A DNA stretch of 36,392 bases from Candidatus Latescibacterota bacterium (GTDB lineage: Bacteria > Latescibacterota > UBA2968 > UBA8231). Every line of letters starts with the position of its first letter. The stretch's first letter is position 1. The notes beneath the pieces were generated by a model, which ran no database searches, was not told the origin of the DNA, and was given only the letters and a program-made list of their open reading frames with translations. The position numbers were made by a program, and so were the translations under genes. The stretch covers positions 1 to 36,392 of the forward strand of contig JAJDTN010000309.1 in the NCBI GenBank assembly GCA_022827165.1, in the 5' to 3' direction. Below are positions 1 through 7,467 of this stretch, piece after piece.

Positions 1-39
1 CTCGGGGTTGTGGCCGGGCCTGGGTATGCCGACCAGAAG

Positions 40-750
40 TTACCCGCCCTCGTCTTCGAACCCCCGGGGCACCCGCGGCGGCGCCCGGGGGCGCCGCCGC
101 CGCAGGAAGAACTCCACCAGGAGGGGCACGTCCTCGCGGCGGTCCCGCAGGGGCGGCAGCTCGACGGGGATCACGTGGAGCCGGTAGAACAGGTCTTCGC
201 GGAACCGCCCCTGGCGCACCTCGGCGGCCAGGTCGACGTTGGTGGCGGCCACCACGCGGACGTCGGCGACCATGGTGTGATCGCCGCCGACGCGCTCGTA
301 GCGCCGCTCCTGCAGCACCCGCAGCAGCCGCAGCTGGACGCGCGGGTCGGCGGCGCCCACCTCGTCGAGGAACATCGTCCCGCCGCGGGCCTGCTCCAGG
401 CGGCCGGGGCGCTGGCGGACGGCGCCGGTGAAGGCCCCCTTCTCATGGCCGAACAACTCCGACTCCAGAACGCCCTCGGGCAGGGCCGCGCAGTTGACCT
501 CCACGAAGGGGCCGCCCGAGCGCGGGCTGCGGTCGTGCAGGACGCGGGCGAGCACCCCCTTGCCGGTGCCGCTCTCCCCCTGCAGCAGGACCGTCGCCTC
601 GGCGTCGGCCACGCGCAGCACCTGCACCAGGACGCTGCGCATGCTGGCGCTCTCCGACGCCAGCAGCGGGTCGCTGGGGCGGCGGTGCACCGGGACGGGG
701 TTGGCGTGGACCTTGACCGGGGGTTCCCGGTGGGTGGGGGGGCGCTGCAT
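40..750 (-). CDS. Truncated sigma-54-dependent activator (AAA+ domain only)
   Basis: Bacterial enhancer-binding protein of 236 residues that should remodel sigma-54 RNA polymerase using ATP. Visible motifs are Walker A GESGTGKG (about 58-65), the sigma-54 contact loop GAFTGA (105-110), Walker B around TMFLDEVG, sensor I (ATN) and the arginine-finger stretch FREDLFYRL. The start at 750 was chosen because GGAGAG lies 7 bases upstream; there is no receiver, GAF or PAS domain ahead of the AAA+ core. Homology stops after LLVEFFL and the last ~20 residues are Arg/Pro-rich and unlike the family, so the AAA+ lid and the Fis-type DNA-binding helix-turn-helix are missing. The other two frames do not restore them. 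The break coincides with a strong inverted repeat at 75-100. It may be a decayed gene, or a truncated form that works without enhancer binding. It diverges from the activator at 994. Confidence 0.75.
   Translation of the reverse strand: MQRPPTHREPPVKVHANPVPVHRRPSDPLLASESASMRSVLVQVLRVADAEATVLLQGESGTGKGVLARVLHDRSPRSGGPFVEVNCAALPEGVLESELFGHEKGAFTGAVRQRPGRLEQARGGTMFLDEVGAADPRVQLRLLRVLQERRYERVGGDHTMVADVRVVAATNVDLAAEVRQGRFREDLFYRLHVIPVELPPLRDRREDVPLLVEFFLRRRRPRAPPRVPRGFEDEGG
75..100. other. Perfect 12-bp inverted repeat with 2-nt loop
   Basis: GCGGCGGCGCCC at 75-86 is the exact reverse complement of GGGCGCCGCCGC at 89-100, separated by GG. It is entirely G/C and lies inside the 3' end of the truncated activator gene, just where similarity to the family ends. 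There is no T-run, so it is not a standard intrinsic terminator. It could be a deletion scar, a hairpin that stops polymerase, or a place where assembly or sequencing compressed. Confidence 0.6.
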
Positions 751-867
751 GGGCAGGCTCTCCGTCGCCGTTCGAGTTTTGCCGTGGTCGTGAAGCGAGA
801 GCGCATCCGCAGCGAGTTTCGTGCCCTCGCGCCCGCGCGGCGGTCTCTCGGGGGGACTGCCGCCGAT

Positions 868-898
868 CCGGTACCGGGGCGATGGATACCGGTACCGG
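868..898. promoter_or_regulatory. Twin CCGGTACCGG palindromes, 21 bp apart
   Basis: The 10-bp palindrome CCGGTACCGG occurs at 868-877 and again at 889-898, centre to centre 21 bp, i.e. two helical turns, so two dimers would bind the same DNA face. The pair lies in the 243-bp gap between two divergent sigma-54 activator genes, which is where an autoregulatory or enhancer-type site is expected. That one of these activators binds here is inference. Confidence 0.5.
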
Positions 899-965
899 CC
901 GTCACCAGGCGGTCTGCGCGGTGCGGTTTCCGGGCGGCGCGCGGACTGGAACGTTTGCTTGAATC

Positions 966-980
966 CCCCTGCGGCAGGGG
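966..980. promoter_or_regulatory. 15-bp dyad just upstream of the sigma-54 activator start
   Basis: CCCCTGC (966-972) and GCAGGGG (974-980) form a perfect inverted repeat around a single G. It ends 13 bases before the ATG at 994, so as RNA it would cover the leader and as DNA it could be an operator. No typical Shine-Dalgarno lies between it and the start. Confidence 0.4.
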
Positions 981-993
981 CATACTTCAACAC

Positions 994-1974
994 ATGCCCG
1001 CCCTCAAGACCCACGCCAGGCCTTCCTGCGGGCACCTCCTGATCGGCGCCGACTCGGGCCTGCGAGAGGTCGTCGAAGCCGTCGACCGCGTCCTCGGACT
1101 CGATGTGGACGTGCTCGTCGTCGGCGAGAGCGGCACCGGCAAGGAGCTCGTGGCCCGCCTGCTGCACGAAGCCGACCCGGAGCGCAGGACAGGTCCTTTC
1201 GTCGCCGTCAACTGCGCGGCCCTGCCGGAGCACCTGCTCGAGTCCAATCTCTTCGGCTACTGCCGCGGCGCCTTCACCGGCGCCGATGCCGACCGCCCCC
1301 GCCGGTTCCAGCAGGCGCGGCGGGGCACCCTGTTCCTCGACGAGGTGGGGGAGCTGCCGGCGGCTTCCCAGCCGAAGCTGCTGCGCGCCCTCGAGGAACG
1401 GCGGGTCCGTCCCCTGGGCGGCACCGAAGAGGTCCCGGTGGACGTGCGCGTCGTCTCCGCCACCAACCGCGAGCTGTCGCAGGCGATGGAGGAGGGCCGC
1501 TTCCGCCCCGATCTCTACTACCGCCTCGCCGACTACGTGATCTCCGTGCCTCCCCTGCGGGAGCGGAGGTCCGACATCCCCGACCTCGCCCGGCACTTCC
1601 TCGGCCACTTCCGGGAGCGCTTCGGACGCCAGCACGTTCACGGCCTGAGCGAGGGCGCCGTCTCGTGGTTGAAGAGCCGCGACTGGCGCGCCAACAACGT
1701 GCGCGAGCTCAACGTCGTCATCAAGCGCGTCGTCCTCGAGTGCGACGACCCGGTGATCACCCCCGAGCACCTGTGGGCGGCGTGCTCCCGCGACGAGGTC
1801 CGCGGCGAACCCGGCCCCACCGAAGCCGTGGACGAGGGCCGGCGCCTGCGTCAGGCCCTGGAGCATTGCGGCGGCAACATCGCCGCCACGGCGCGGCTCC
1901 TGGGCATGAAGCGCTCCACCCTCTACGACCGGCTGCGCCGCTGCGGCCTGCGCACCCCGCCGAGGCCCGGATGA
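994..1974 (+). CDS. Sigma-54-dependent transcriptional activator without N-terminal sensor domain
   Basis: A 326-residue enhancer-binding protein. Only about 20 residues precede the AAA+ core, so it has no receiver or ligand-sensing domain and must be controlled by abundance, by a partner or by cofactors, as in PspF-like proteins. Motifs: Walker A GESGTGKE (44-51), GAFTGA (92-97), Walker B with D116-E117, sensor I ATN, arginine-finger region FRPDLYYRL, sensor II segment NNVREL, and a C-terminal Fis-type helix-turn-helix (about 293-318, [21 protein letters not shown]). The ATG at 994 follows a short dyad; the longer open frame upstream lacks any family similarity. Its stop overlaps the next gene's start (ATGA at 1971-1974), so the methyltransferase is probably translationally coupled. 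Its targets cannot be read from the window. Confidence 0.88.
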   Translation: MPALKTHARPSCGHLLIGADSGLREVVEAVDRVLGLDVDVLVVGESGTGKELVARLLHEADPERRTGPFVAVNCAALPEHLLESNLFGYCRGAFTGADADRPRRFQQARRGTLFLDEVGELPAASQPKLLRALEERRVRPLGGTEEVPVDVRVVSATNRELSQAMEEGRFRPDLYYRLADYVISVPPLRERRSDIPDLARHFLGHFRERFGRQHVHGLSEGAVSWLKSRDWRANNVRELNVVIKRVVLECDDPVITPEHLWAACSRDEVRGEPGPTEAVDEGRRLRQALEHCGGNIAATARLLGMKRSTLYDRLRRCGLRTPPRPG

Positions 1975-2909
1975 CCGCTCTGCCCGCCCCCTGGCGCCGC
2001 GCCCTCGACCGCCGGCGCCCGCTCTTCGACCTGTCGGACTCCGGTCTCTGCGCGCGGATGCTCGACGACGAGGACCCGTCCCTGCGCTGCGACCGCTACG
2101 GTCCGGTCTGCTGGTTCTCCTGGTACGGCGGCGCCTCCCCCGGGCCGGAGGACTTCGGGCGCCTCGCCGCCTTCACCGGCGCCGCCGGCGCCGCCCACTG
2201 GCACCTGCGCCACATGCCCGACCGCGGGCGGGACCCCGGGCTGCGGCGGACCTGGTCCTCCCCCGGGGCGCCGGAGACGTGGGTCGCCGCCGAGGCGGGC
2301 CTGCGCTTCGAGCTGCGCGCCGGCGGCGGCCAGTCGGCCGGCCTCTACCTGGATCAGCGGCGCAACCGCGGCTGGGTGCGCGACCACGCCCGCGGCGCCC
2401 GCGTGCTCAACCTGTTCGCCTACACCGGGGGCTTCGGGATCGCCGCCCTGGCCGGCGGCGCCGCCGAGGTCGTGCAGAACGACGTGAGCCGCACCAACCT
2501 CGACTGGGCCCGGGCCAACGCCGCCCTCAACGGAATGGGCCCGGCCGCCGTCGAGTACGCCGCCGTCGACGCCCGCCTGCTGGTGGGAGGCTGCCGCAGC
2601 CGGGGGCGCCGGTTCGACGCCGTCATCTGCGATCCCCCCGCCTTCGCCCGCTCCCGCGGCCGGGACGCGGGGCCCTGGCGCGTCGAGCGCGACCTCCCGG
2701 CGGTGGTGCGCGAGTGCGTGGGGCTGCTGTCCCCGGAGGGCTGGATGCTGGTCTCGTCGGGCTGCGAGAGCTGGGAGGAGGGCGCCTTCGAAGGCGCCGT
2801 GCGCCGGGGGCTCGCGGCAGGGGGCCGGATGGAGCCGGCGCCGGGACCGGGCCAGGACTGCGGCGGCGCCCGGGGGAGGCTGCGGTCGGTGGTCGTGCGC
2901 CCGCGCTAG
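1971..2909 (+). CDS. RlmI/RlmK-like class I SAM-dependent rRNA methyltransferase
   Basis: 312 residues, resembling the C-terminal catalytic half of RlmI-type (COG1092) 23S rRNA cytosine-C5 methyltransferases. The SAM-binding motif I reads [12 protein letters not shown] (from about residue 145), followed by an acidic motif II in VVQNDVS and the catalytic-loop motif DPPAF (221-225), characteristic of this group. The expected upstream signature [13 protein letters not shown] is also present. There is no N-terminal PUA domain, so it is shorter than E. coli RlmI (about 396). The start overlaps the activator stop by 4 bp. Its stop shares the tetranucleotide CTAG (2906-2909) with the stop of the convergent amidohydrolase. 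Substrate (rRNA base) is inferred from family membership only. Confidence 0.82.
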   Translation: MTALPAPWRRALDRRRPLFDLSDSGLCARMLDDEDPSLRCDRYGPVCWFSWYGGASPGPEDFGRLAAFTGAAGAAHWHLRHMPDRGRDPGLRRTWSSPGAPETWVAAEAGLRFELRAGGGQSAGLYLDQRRNRGWVRDHARGARVLNLFAYTGGFGIAALAGGAAEVVQNDVSRTNLDWARANAALNGMGPAAVEYAAVDARLLVGGCRSRGRRFDAVICDPPAFARSRGRDAGPWRVERDLPAVVRECVGLLSPEGWMLVSSGCESWEEGAFEGAVRRGLAAGGRMEPAPGPGQDCGGARGRLRSVVVRPR

Positions 2910-3676
2910 CGGGGCAGCGGCGGCAGGTCCCAGACGGCGCGGGCGGCGCCCCCGAAGATCCACTCGCGGTCGGAGTCGCCCAGGTCGCCGAAGTAGTCGA
3001 GGGGCACCCGCAGGGAGTTGTGGTAGCCCTCGCGGCCGCTCACCGGCGGGAAGTCGGAGCCCCACATGAGCCGCTCGGGCCCGAAGGCCTCCAGGGCCAG
3101 GCGCGCCACCGGCGGGATGGGGTCCCAGGGCATCGGACCCGTGCAGAACTCGCCGAAGCCCGGCAGCTTCATCGACAGGTTCGGCCGGTGGGCGATCTCG
3201 TCCAGGCCCTTGCGGTACTCCGCGTCGGTGTCGGCGCGTCCGACGCTGGCCAGGTGCTCGATGCAGACCGACAGCTCCGGGAAGGTGTCGAGGACCTCGC
3301 GGAACGCCGGCGACCGCATCTCCTCCGGGGTGGAGACGGCGCTGACCACCAGCCCGAGTTCGTCGGCCGTGCGCCAGTGCGCCAGCGGGTCGGCGCCCCG
3401 GGCGCGCGACTCGACGCCGAGGCGGATGCCGGTGAGGCCGGCCTCGGCCCAGCGCCGCATGGCGGTGCCGTCGTCGTCGGGATCGACGATCATCGCCGCG
3501 GCGAAGCGCCCCGGGTGGCGCCGCAGACAGTCGACGAGGTAGCTGTTGTCGCTGTTGCCCCCGTACTGGATGAGCACCGCCTGGCTCACCCCCGAGGTCT
3601 CCATGTGGTAGAGGAGGGACTCGACGGGCTCGTACTTGAGCAGGCCGGCGTGGCAGTGGGTGTCGACGATGAGCAT
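2906..3676 (-). CDS. Amidohydrolase 2 family metal-dependent hydrolase
   Basis: A 256-residue TIM-barrel hydrolase of the amidohydrolase_2 (COG2159) type. Metal-binding residues are in the N-terminal DTHCH (H7, H9), a mid-protein CIEHL (H141), and the late GSDFP (D208), the usual order for this family. Members hydrolyse or decarboxylate cyclic carboxylates, lactones or similar; nothing here fixes the substrate. The gene begins at the last base of the parA stop codon (TGATG), so it is probably co-transcribed and coupled with it, an unusual partner for a ParA. It has no signal peptide and should be cytoplasmic. Its stop codon overlaps that of the convergent methyltransferase. Confidence 0.82.
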   Translation of the reverse strand: MLIVDTHCHAGLLKYEPVESLLYHMETSGVSQAVLIQYGGNSDNSYLVDCLRRHPGRFAAAMIVDPDDDGTAMRRWAEAGLTGIRLGVESRARGADPLAHWRTADELGLVVSAVSTPEEMRSPAFREVLDTFPELSVCIEHLASVGRADTDAEYRKGLDEIAHRPNLSMKLPGFGEFCTGPMPWDPIPPVARLALEAFGPERLMWGSDFPPVSGREGYHNSLRVPLDYFGDLGDSDREWIFGGAARAVWDLPPLPR

Positions 3677-4452
3677 CAGGCCACGGCCATCGGCGGGACC
3701 CCGCCGACTTCCTCGGCGAGGCGGTGGTAGTTGAGGGCGCCGGTGGAGCGCGGCTCGTGGAGGATGATCGGCCGGCCGAAGCTCGGGGCCGCCGCCAGGC
3801 TGACGTTCCGCCGGATCTCGGTGGAGTAGACCTTCTCGTCGAAGTACGACTTGACCTCGGCGGCGACTCTGCGCGACAGCTGCAGGCGCTCGTCGAACAT
3901 GGTCAGCAACACCCCCTCGATCTCCAGGGACGGGTTGAGGTAGCGCTGCACGAGCTGAATCGAGTTGAGCAGCTTGCTGAGCCCCTCGAGAGCGTAGTAC
4001 TCGCACTGCACCGGGATCAGGCAGGAGTTGGCCGCGGTCAGGGCGTTGAGGGTCAGCAGGCCGAGGGAGGGAGGACAGTCGACGATGACGAAGTCGTAGT
4101 CCTCCCGGGTCGACTCGAGAGCCTCGGCCAGACGCCTCTCGCGCCCGAGGATGGAGGCCATCTCGACCTCGGCGCCGGCCAGCGAGATGTGGGAGGGCGC
4201 CAGGTCGAAGCCGGGGATGGCGGTGCGGAAGATCACCGACTCGAGGGGGGCGTGGCCGAGGAGGACCTCGTACACGGAGCCCTCGATGCCGAGGGGGCCC
4301 GCGTCGCAGCCGCTGGAGGCGTTGGCCTGCGGGTCCATGTCGATCAGGAGGGTGGGACGGCCGGCGGCGGCCAGGCAGGCCGACAGGTTCACCGCCGTCG
4401 TCGTCTTGCCCACTCCACCCTTCTGATTGGCGACGGCGATGATTCTACCCAT
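3676..4452 (-). CDS. parA: ParA/Soj-type chromosome or cargo partitioning ATPase
   Basis: 258 residues with the deviant Walker A KGGVGKTTT (11-19), switch I region DMDPQANAS, and Walker B VIVDCPPSLG, plus the C-terminal family signature in EIRRNVSLAAAPSFG. These identify a full-length Soj-like ParA that dimerises on ATP, binds DNA non-specifically and positions DNA or protein cargo. The start was set at the ATG of MGRIIAVANQKGG; longer versions upstream have no family similarity. In most genomes parB follows immediately, but here an amidohydrolase does, and no ParB or parS-like site is visible in the window. It could serve chromosome segregation with parB elsewhere, or another cargo. A 9-bp inverted repeat lies 34-60 bp upstream. 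Confidence 0.88.
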   Translation of the reverse strand: MGRIIAVANQKGGVGKTTTAVNLSACLAAAGRPTLLIDMDPQANASSGCDAGPLGIEGSVYEVLLGHAPLESVIFRTAIPGFDLAPSHISLAGAEVEMASILGRERRLAEALESTREDYDFVIVDCPPSLGLLTLNALTAANSCLIPVQCEYYALEGLSKLLNSIQLVQRYLNPSLEIEGVLLTMFDERLQLSRRVAAEVKSYFDEKVYSTEIRRNVSLAAAPSFGRPIILHEPRSTGALNYHRLAEEVGGVPPMAVA

Positions 4453-4485
4453 GGGTCTCGCAGCCTCGGAGGAAACGCAGGAATA

Positions 4486-4512
4486 GCGCGGTTCACAGGG
4501 AACGAACCGCGC
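4486..4512. promoter_or_regulatory. 9-bp inverted repeat in the parA/mazG divergent promoter region
   Basis: GCGCGGTTC (4486-4494) and GAACCGCGC (4504-4512) are exact reverse complements separated by 9 nt. The dyad sits in the 233-bp gap between parA (minus) and mazG (plus), 34 bp ahead of the parA ATG. ParA proteins are often autoregulated, so this is a reasonable operator candidate; it could also form a leader hairpin. The rest of the gap shows no clear feature to me. Confidence 0.45.
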
Positions 4513-4685
4513 CCGGACGCGCCGGAGAGTCGGATTTTCCAGGAGCGTAGCAGCCGTGCGCGGCAAGGTATCCCCGCCTCCGGGGGGCGTCAACCTGCCC
4601 ATCCGAACCCTTCGTGGCGCCCGGGCCCGGGGCGCGTACATTTGCCGCCCCGGCAGGTGACACCACCCCCCACCAGGGATCCCCT

Positions 4686-5510
4686 TTGACCGATCCGCGC
4701 CCGCCCTCCCCCTTCTCCGAGCTCGTGGAAATCATGGCCCGCCTGCGCTCGCCGGACGGGTGTCCATGGGATCGGGAACAGGACCACCGGACCCTGAAAC
4801 CCTACCTGCTCGAGGAGGCGTACGAGGTCCTGGAGGCGATCGACGACGGCGGCGGCGAGCTGTGCGCCGAGCTCGGGGATCTGCTGCTGCAGATCGTCTT
4901 CCACGCCCAGGTGGCGGCCGAGGACGGGCGCTTCACCATGGACGACGTCTGCCGCGCCATCCACGACAAGCTCGTCCGGCGCCACCCCCACGTCTTCGGC
5001 GACGTGCAGGTCGGCGGCGCCTCGCAGGTGGCGGCCAACTGGGAGGCGATCAAGCGGTCCGAGCGGGAGGATGCCGGCCGCCCCGCCTCGGCCGTCGACG
5101 GGGTGCCGAAGCCCCTGCCCGCCCTGTTGCGGGCGCAGCGGGTACAGGCCAAGGCCTCGCGCGCCGGCTTCGACTGGGACCGCATCGACGAGCCCCTCGA
5201 CAAGGTGGCGGAGGAGTTCGAGGAGCTGCGCGGCGAGTGGCGCGGCGGTGCCGGCGGGTCCGGGGCGCGCAGCCGGGTCGAGGAGGAGTTCGGCGATCTG
5301 CTCTTCGCCCTGGTCAACACCGCCCGCTTCCTGGAGGTCGACGCCGAGCAGGCCCTGCGCGCGGCGGTGGACAAGTTCGACCGCCGCTTCCGCCGCGTGG
5401 AGGCGGTCTTCCGCGAGCAGGGGCGCGACCTGGAAAAGGCGACGCTGGAGGAGATGGACTCGGTCTGGAACGAGGTGAAGAAGACCCCGGAGAGGAGAGC
5501 TGCGAGATGA
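4686..5510 (+). CDS. mazG: MazG nucleoside triphosphate pyrophosphohydrolase
   Basis: 274 residues from a TTG start; close to the usual ~260 for MazG. The start was chosen because the family N-terminus (FSELVEIMARLRSPDGCPWDREQ-like) begins there; an ATG further upstream at 4614 adds residues with no similarity. It hydrolyses (d)NTPs to the monophosphate and PPi, limiting aberrant nucleotides and modulating stress responses. The first MazG domain has EEAYE (43-47) and ELGD (62-65), the Mg-binding EExxE...ExxD pattern; the second domain repeats it as EEFEEL and EEEFGDLL. Both metal sites look intact. It heads a chain of five genes with overlaps or gaps of a few bases (CDGSH protein next, ATGA overlap). 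Confidence 0.92.
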   Translation: MTDPRPPSPFSELVEIMARLRSPDGCPWDREQDHRTLKPYLLEEAYEVLEAIDDGGGELCAELGDLLLQIVFHAQVAAEDGRFTMDDVCRAIHDKLVRRHPHVFGDVQVGGASQVAANWEAIKRSEREDAGRPASAVDGVPKPLPALLRAQRVQAKASRAGFDWDRIDEPLDKVAEEFEELRGEWRGGAGGSGARSRVEEEFGDLLFALVNTARFLEVDAEQALRAAVDKFDRRFRRVEAVFREQGRDLEKATLEEMDSVWNEVKKTPERRAAR

Positions 5511-6160
5511 GCGACGAGAGAGCGAGCATCGAGGTGTTGGAGGGCGGTCCCCTGCTGGTCAAGAACCTGGACAAGCTGACCGGCGCCGACGACCGGCCCG
5601 TGGAGAAGCCCGTGGCGAGGGAGGACAGCGACAGGAGCGTCTACGCCCTGTGCCGCTGCGGCGGCTCGGCGAACAAGCCCTTCTGCGACGGCACCCACAA
5701 GGAGAACGGCTTCACGGGCGAAGGCGGCCCCCCGGAGGAGGAGGAGGTCCGGGTCTGCGAGGGGCAGGAGCTGACCATCGTCGACAACGTCGGCGCCTGC
5801 TGCCACGCCGGCGAGTGCGTCGACGGCGCCCCCGAGGTGTTCTTCCGGTGGGAGGGGGACGAGCGCCGGGCCGAGCCCGACGCCGCCGACCGGCAGAAGA
5901 TCATCGACACCATCCGCCGCTGCCCCTCCGGCTCGCTGGCCTACCGCCTCGGGGACCAGCTCCACGACGAGTACTTCTCCGAGGCCGAGATCTTCGTCTC
6001 GGAGGACGGCCCCCTGCACGTGCGCGGGGGTCCCGAGCTGGTGGACGCGAGCGGGCCCGCCCCCGTCTCCAAGGACCACTACGCCCTCTGCCGCTGCGGC
6101 GCCTCCAGGAACAAGCCTTTCTGCGACGGCGCCCACCGCGACGCCGGTTTCACGGGATAG
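5507..6160 (+). CDS. Double CDGSH iron-sulfur protein with a central Fer4_19-like domain
   Basis: 217 residues, soluble. Two CDGSH-type [2Fe-2S] sites (three Cys, one His) are visible: C49, C51, C60, H64 and C195, C197, C206, H210, each with the KPFCDG core. Between them is a segment with CCHAGECVDGAPEVFF and a later RCPSGSLAY, matching the divergent 4Fe-4S mono-cluster domain (Fer4_19) often fused to CDGSH proteins. So the chain is CDGSH, Fer4_19, CDGSH, with up to three clusters. Such proteins are thought to store or transfer clusters or electrons, though their bacterial roles are poorly known. The start overlaps the mazG stop (ATGA). A redox lipoprotein follows 6 bp downstream. Confidence 0.87.
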   Translation: MSDERASIEVLEGGPLLVKNLDKLTGADDRPVEKPVAREDSDRSVYALCRCGGSANKPFCDGTHKENGFTGEGGPPEEEEVRVCEGQELTIVDNVGACCHAGECVDGAPEVFFRWEGDERRAEPDAADRQKIIDTIRRCPSGSLAYRLGDQLHDEYFSEAEIFVSEDGPLHVRGGPELVDASGPAPVSKDHYALCRCGASRNKPFCDGAHRDAGFTG

Positions 6161-6166
6161 CGGCCC

Positions 6167-6580
6167 ATGAGAGCTCGAGAATCGATGGCGGTGCTGCTGA
6201 TGCTGGCCCTGCTGCCGGCCTGCGGGGGCGAGGACTCGCCCGTCGCGCCCCCGAAGGAGCCGGGCCCCGTCACCCTGGCGCGGCTGGCCGCCGAGATCTT
6301 CACCCCCAAGTGCGCCACCAGCGGCTGTCACGCCGGGGGCGCCCCGTCGGCGGCCCTCTCCCTGGAGGCGGACCGGCTCGCGGAGATGATCGGCGCGAAG
6401 AGCCATCAGGAGGAGGGGGCGCTGCTGATCGACCCCGGCAACCCCGACGGCTCCTACCTGATCAGCAAGGTCAAGGGCACGGGTTCCGGCGAGCGCATGC
6501 CCATCGGGCTGGACCCCCTGACCCCCGAGGAGATCCAGATGCTCGTCGACTGGGTGGCCGCGGGCGCCCCCACCTCCTGA
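6167..6580 (+). CDS. Cytochrome c-like lipoprotein with CX4CH haem motif
   Basis: 137 residues. The N-terminus is a type II signal peptide with the lipobox LPAC (16-19), so Cys19 should be lipidated and the protein tethered to a membrane outside the cytoplasm. The mature part has the pattern of small planctomycete-type cytochrome c domains: IFTPKC....GCH, then NPDGSYLISKV, GERMP (a possible distal Met ligand) and a closing EEIQMLVDWVAAGAP. The haem-attachment motif is CATSGCH, i.e. CX4CH rather than CX2CH. It lies between the CDGSH protein and an SMP-30 protein in one operon, so it may take electrons from a periplasmic oxidation, which is inference. Confidence 0.75.
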   Translation: MRARESMAVLLMLALLPACGGEDSPVAPPKEPGPVTLARLAAEIFTPKCATSGCHAGGAPSAALSLEADRLAEMIGAKSHQEEGALLIDPGNPDGSYLISKVKGTGSGERMPIGLDPLTPEEIQMLVDWVAAGAPTS

Positions 6581-7467
6581 TGGCGGGCACCCCCGAGCTT
6601 CTCGTTGACGGCCTCTTCTTCCCCGAGGGCCCGCGCTGGCGCGTCGGCCCCGGGGGCGAGGGCCGCCTGTGGTTCTCCGACGTCCTCGGCGGCGAGGTGA
6701 AGCGCGCCGACCTGGACGGGCGCCTCGAGACGATCGCCGCCGTGCCCGGGTGGCCTTCCGGCCTCGGCTGGCGCCCCGACGGCACGCTGCTCGTCGTCTC
6801 CGTGATGGAGGGCCGGCTGATGGCCGTCGGCGACGGCGGCTCCCTGGAGGTGGCGGCGGACATGAAGGCCGTGGACGGCCTGCCGTGCAACGACATGGTC
6901 GTCGACGGCCGCGGCGGCGCCTACGTCGGCAGCTGGCAGGGCCTGGACGAGTCGATCCCCTGGGGGCCGGGGAACATGCCCGGCTTCAGCCACATCATCC
7001 GCGTCGAGCCCGGCGGTGAGGCGCGCATCGCCGCCGACCGCGTGACCTACCCCAACGGCGCCGTCCTCTCCCCCGACGGCGGCACCTACATCGTCGCCGA
7101 GACCTTCGCCAACCGCCTGACCGCCTTCGACGTCGAGGACGACGGCTCGCTGACCAACCGCCGCGTCTGGGCCGACATCGGCGCCCCCCCGGACGGGATC
7201 ACCATGGACGTGGAGGGCTGCCTGTGGGTGGCCGTGCCCTGCTACGCCTACGGCGGCCCGGGGGGCTTCCTGCGCCTGCGCGAGGGCGGCGAGATCGTCG
7301 ACCGCATCGACGTGGACGGCGTCGCCTCGTACGCCTGCACCCTCGGCGGGCCGGAGATGCGGACCCTGTTCCTGTGCCAGTCGACGGTCCTCGGCCACGA
7401 GCGCCATCCTGGCGACGGGCGGATCATGGCGGTGGAGGTCGACGTGCCCGGCACGGGCACCCCGTGA
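6580..7467 (+). CDS. SMP-30/gluconolactonase family lactonase
   Basis: 295 residues forming a six-bladed beta-propeller. Family metal ligands can be located: Glu16 in FFPEGPRW, Asn in the YPNGAVLSPD segment and Asp in PPDGITMDVEG; the further substrate-site Asn is in LPCNDMVVDG. These enzymes hydrolyse sugar lactones or related esters with one divalent metal. No signal peptide is seen. The ATG shares one base with the preceding stop (TGATG), and the end overlaps the next gene's start by GTGA, so it is the fourth gene of the mazG chain. Substrate unknown; neighbours suggest small oxidised carbon compounds. Confidence 0.85.
   Translation: MAGTPELLVDGLFFPEGPRWRVGPGGEGRLWFSDVLGGEVKRADLDGRLETIAAVPGWPSGLGWRPDGTLLVVSVMEGRLMAVGDGGSLEVAADMKAVDGLPCNDMVVDGRGGAYVGSWQGLDESIPWGPGNMPGFSHIIRVEPGGEARIAADRVTYPNGAVLSPDGGTYIVAETFANRLTAFDVEDDGSLTNRRVWADIGAPPDGITMDVEGCLWVAVPCYAYGGPGGFLRLREGGEIVDRIDVDGVASYACTLGGPEMRTLFLCQSTVLGHERHPGDGRIMAVEVDVPGTGTP

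Noticed and set aside
943..960. TTGCTT at 955-960 looked like a sigma-54 -12 element ahead of the activator gene.
   Set aside because: No GG lies exactly 12 bases upstream; the candidates at 943-944 and 948-949 give the wrong spacing.
4453..4685. Possible parS site next to parA.
   Set aside because: No sequence resembling the TGTTTCACGTGAAACA consensus was seen here or in other gaps.
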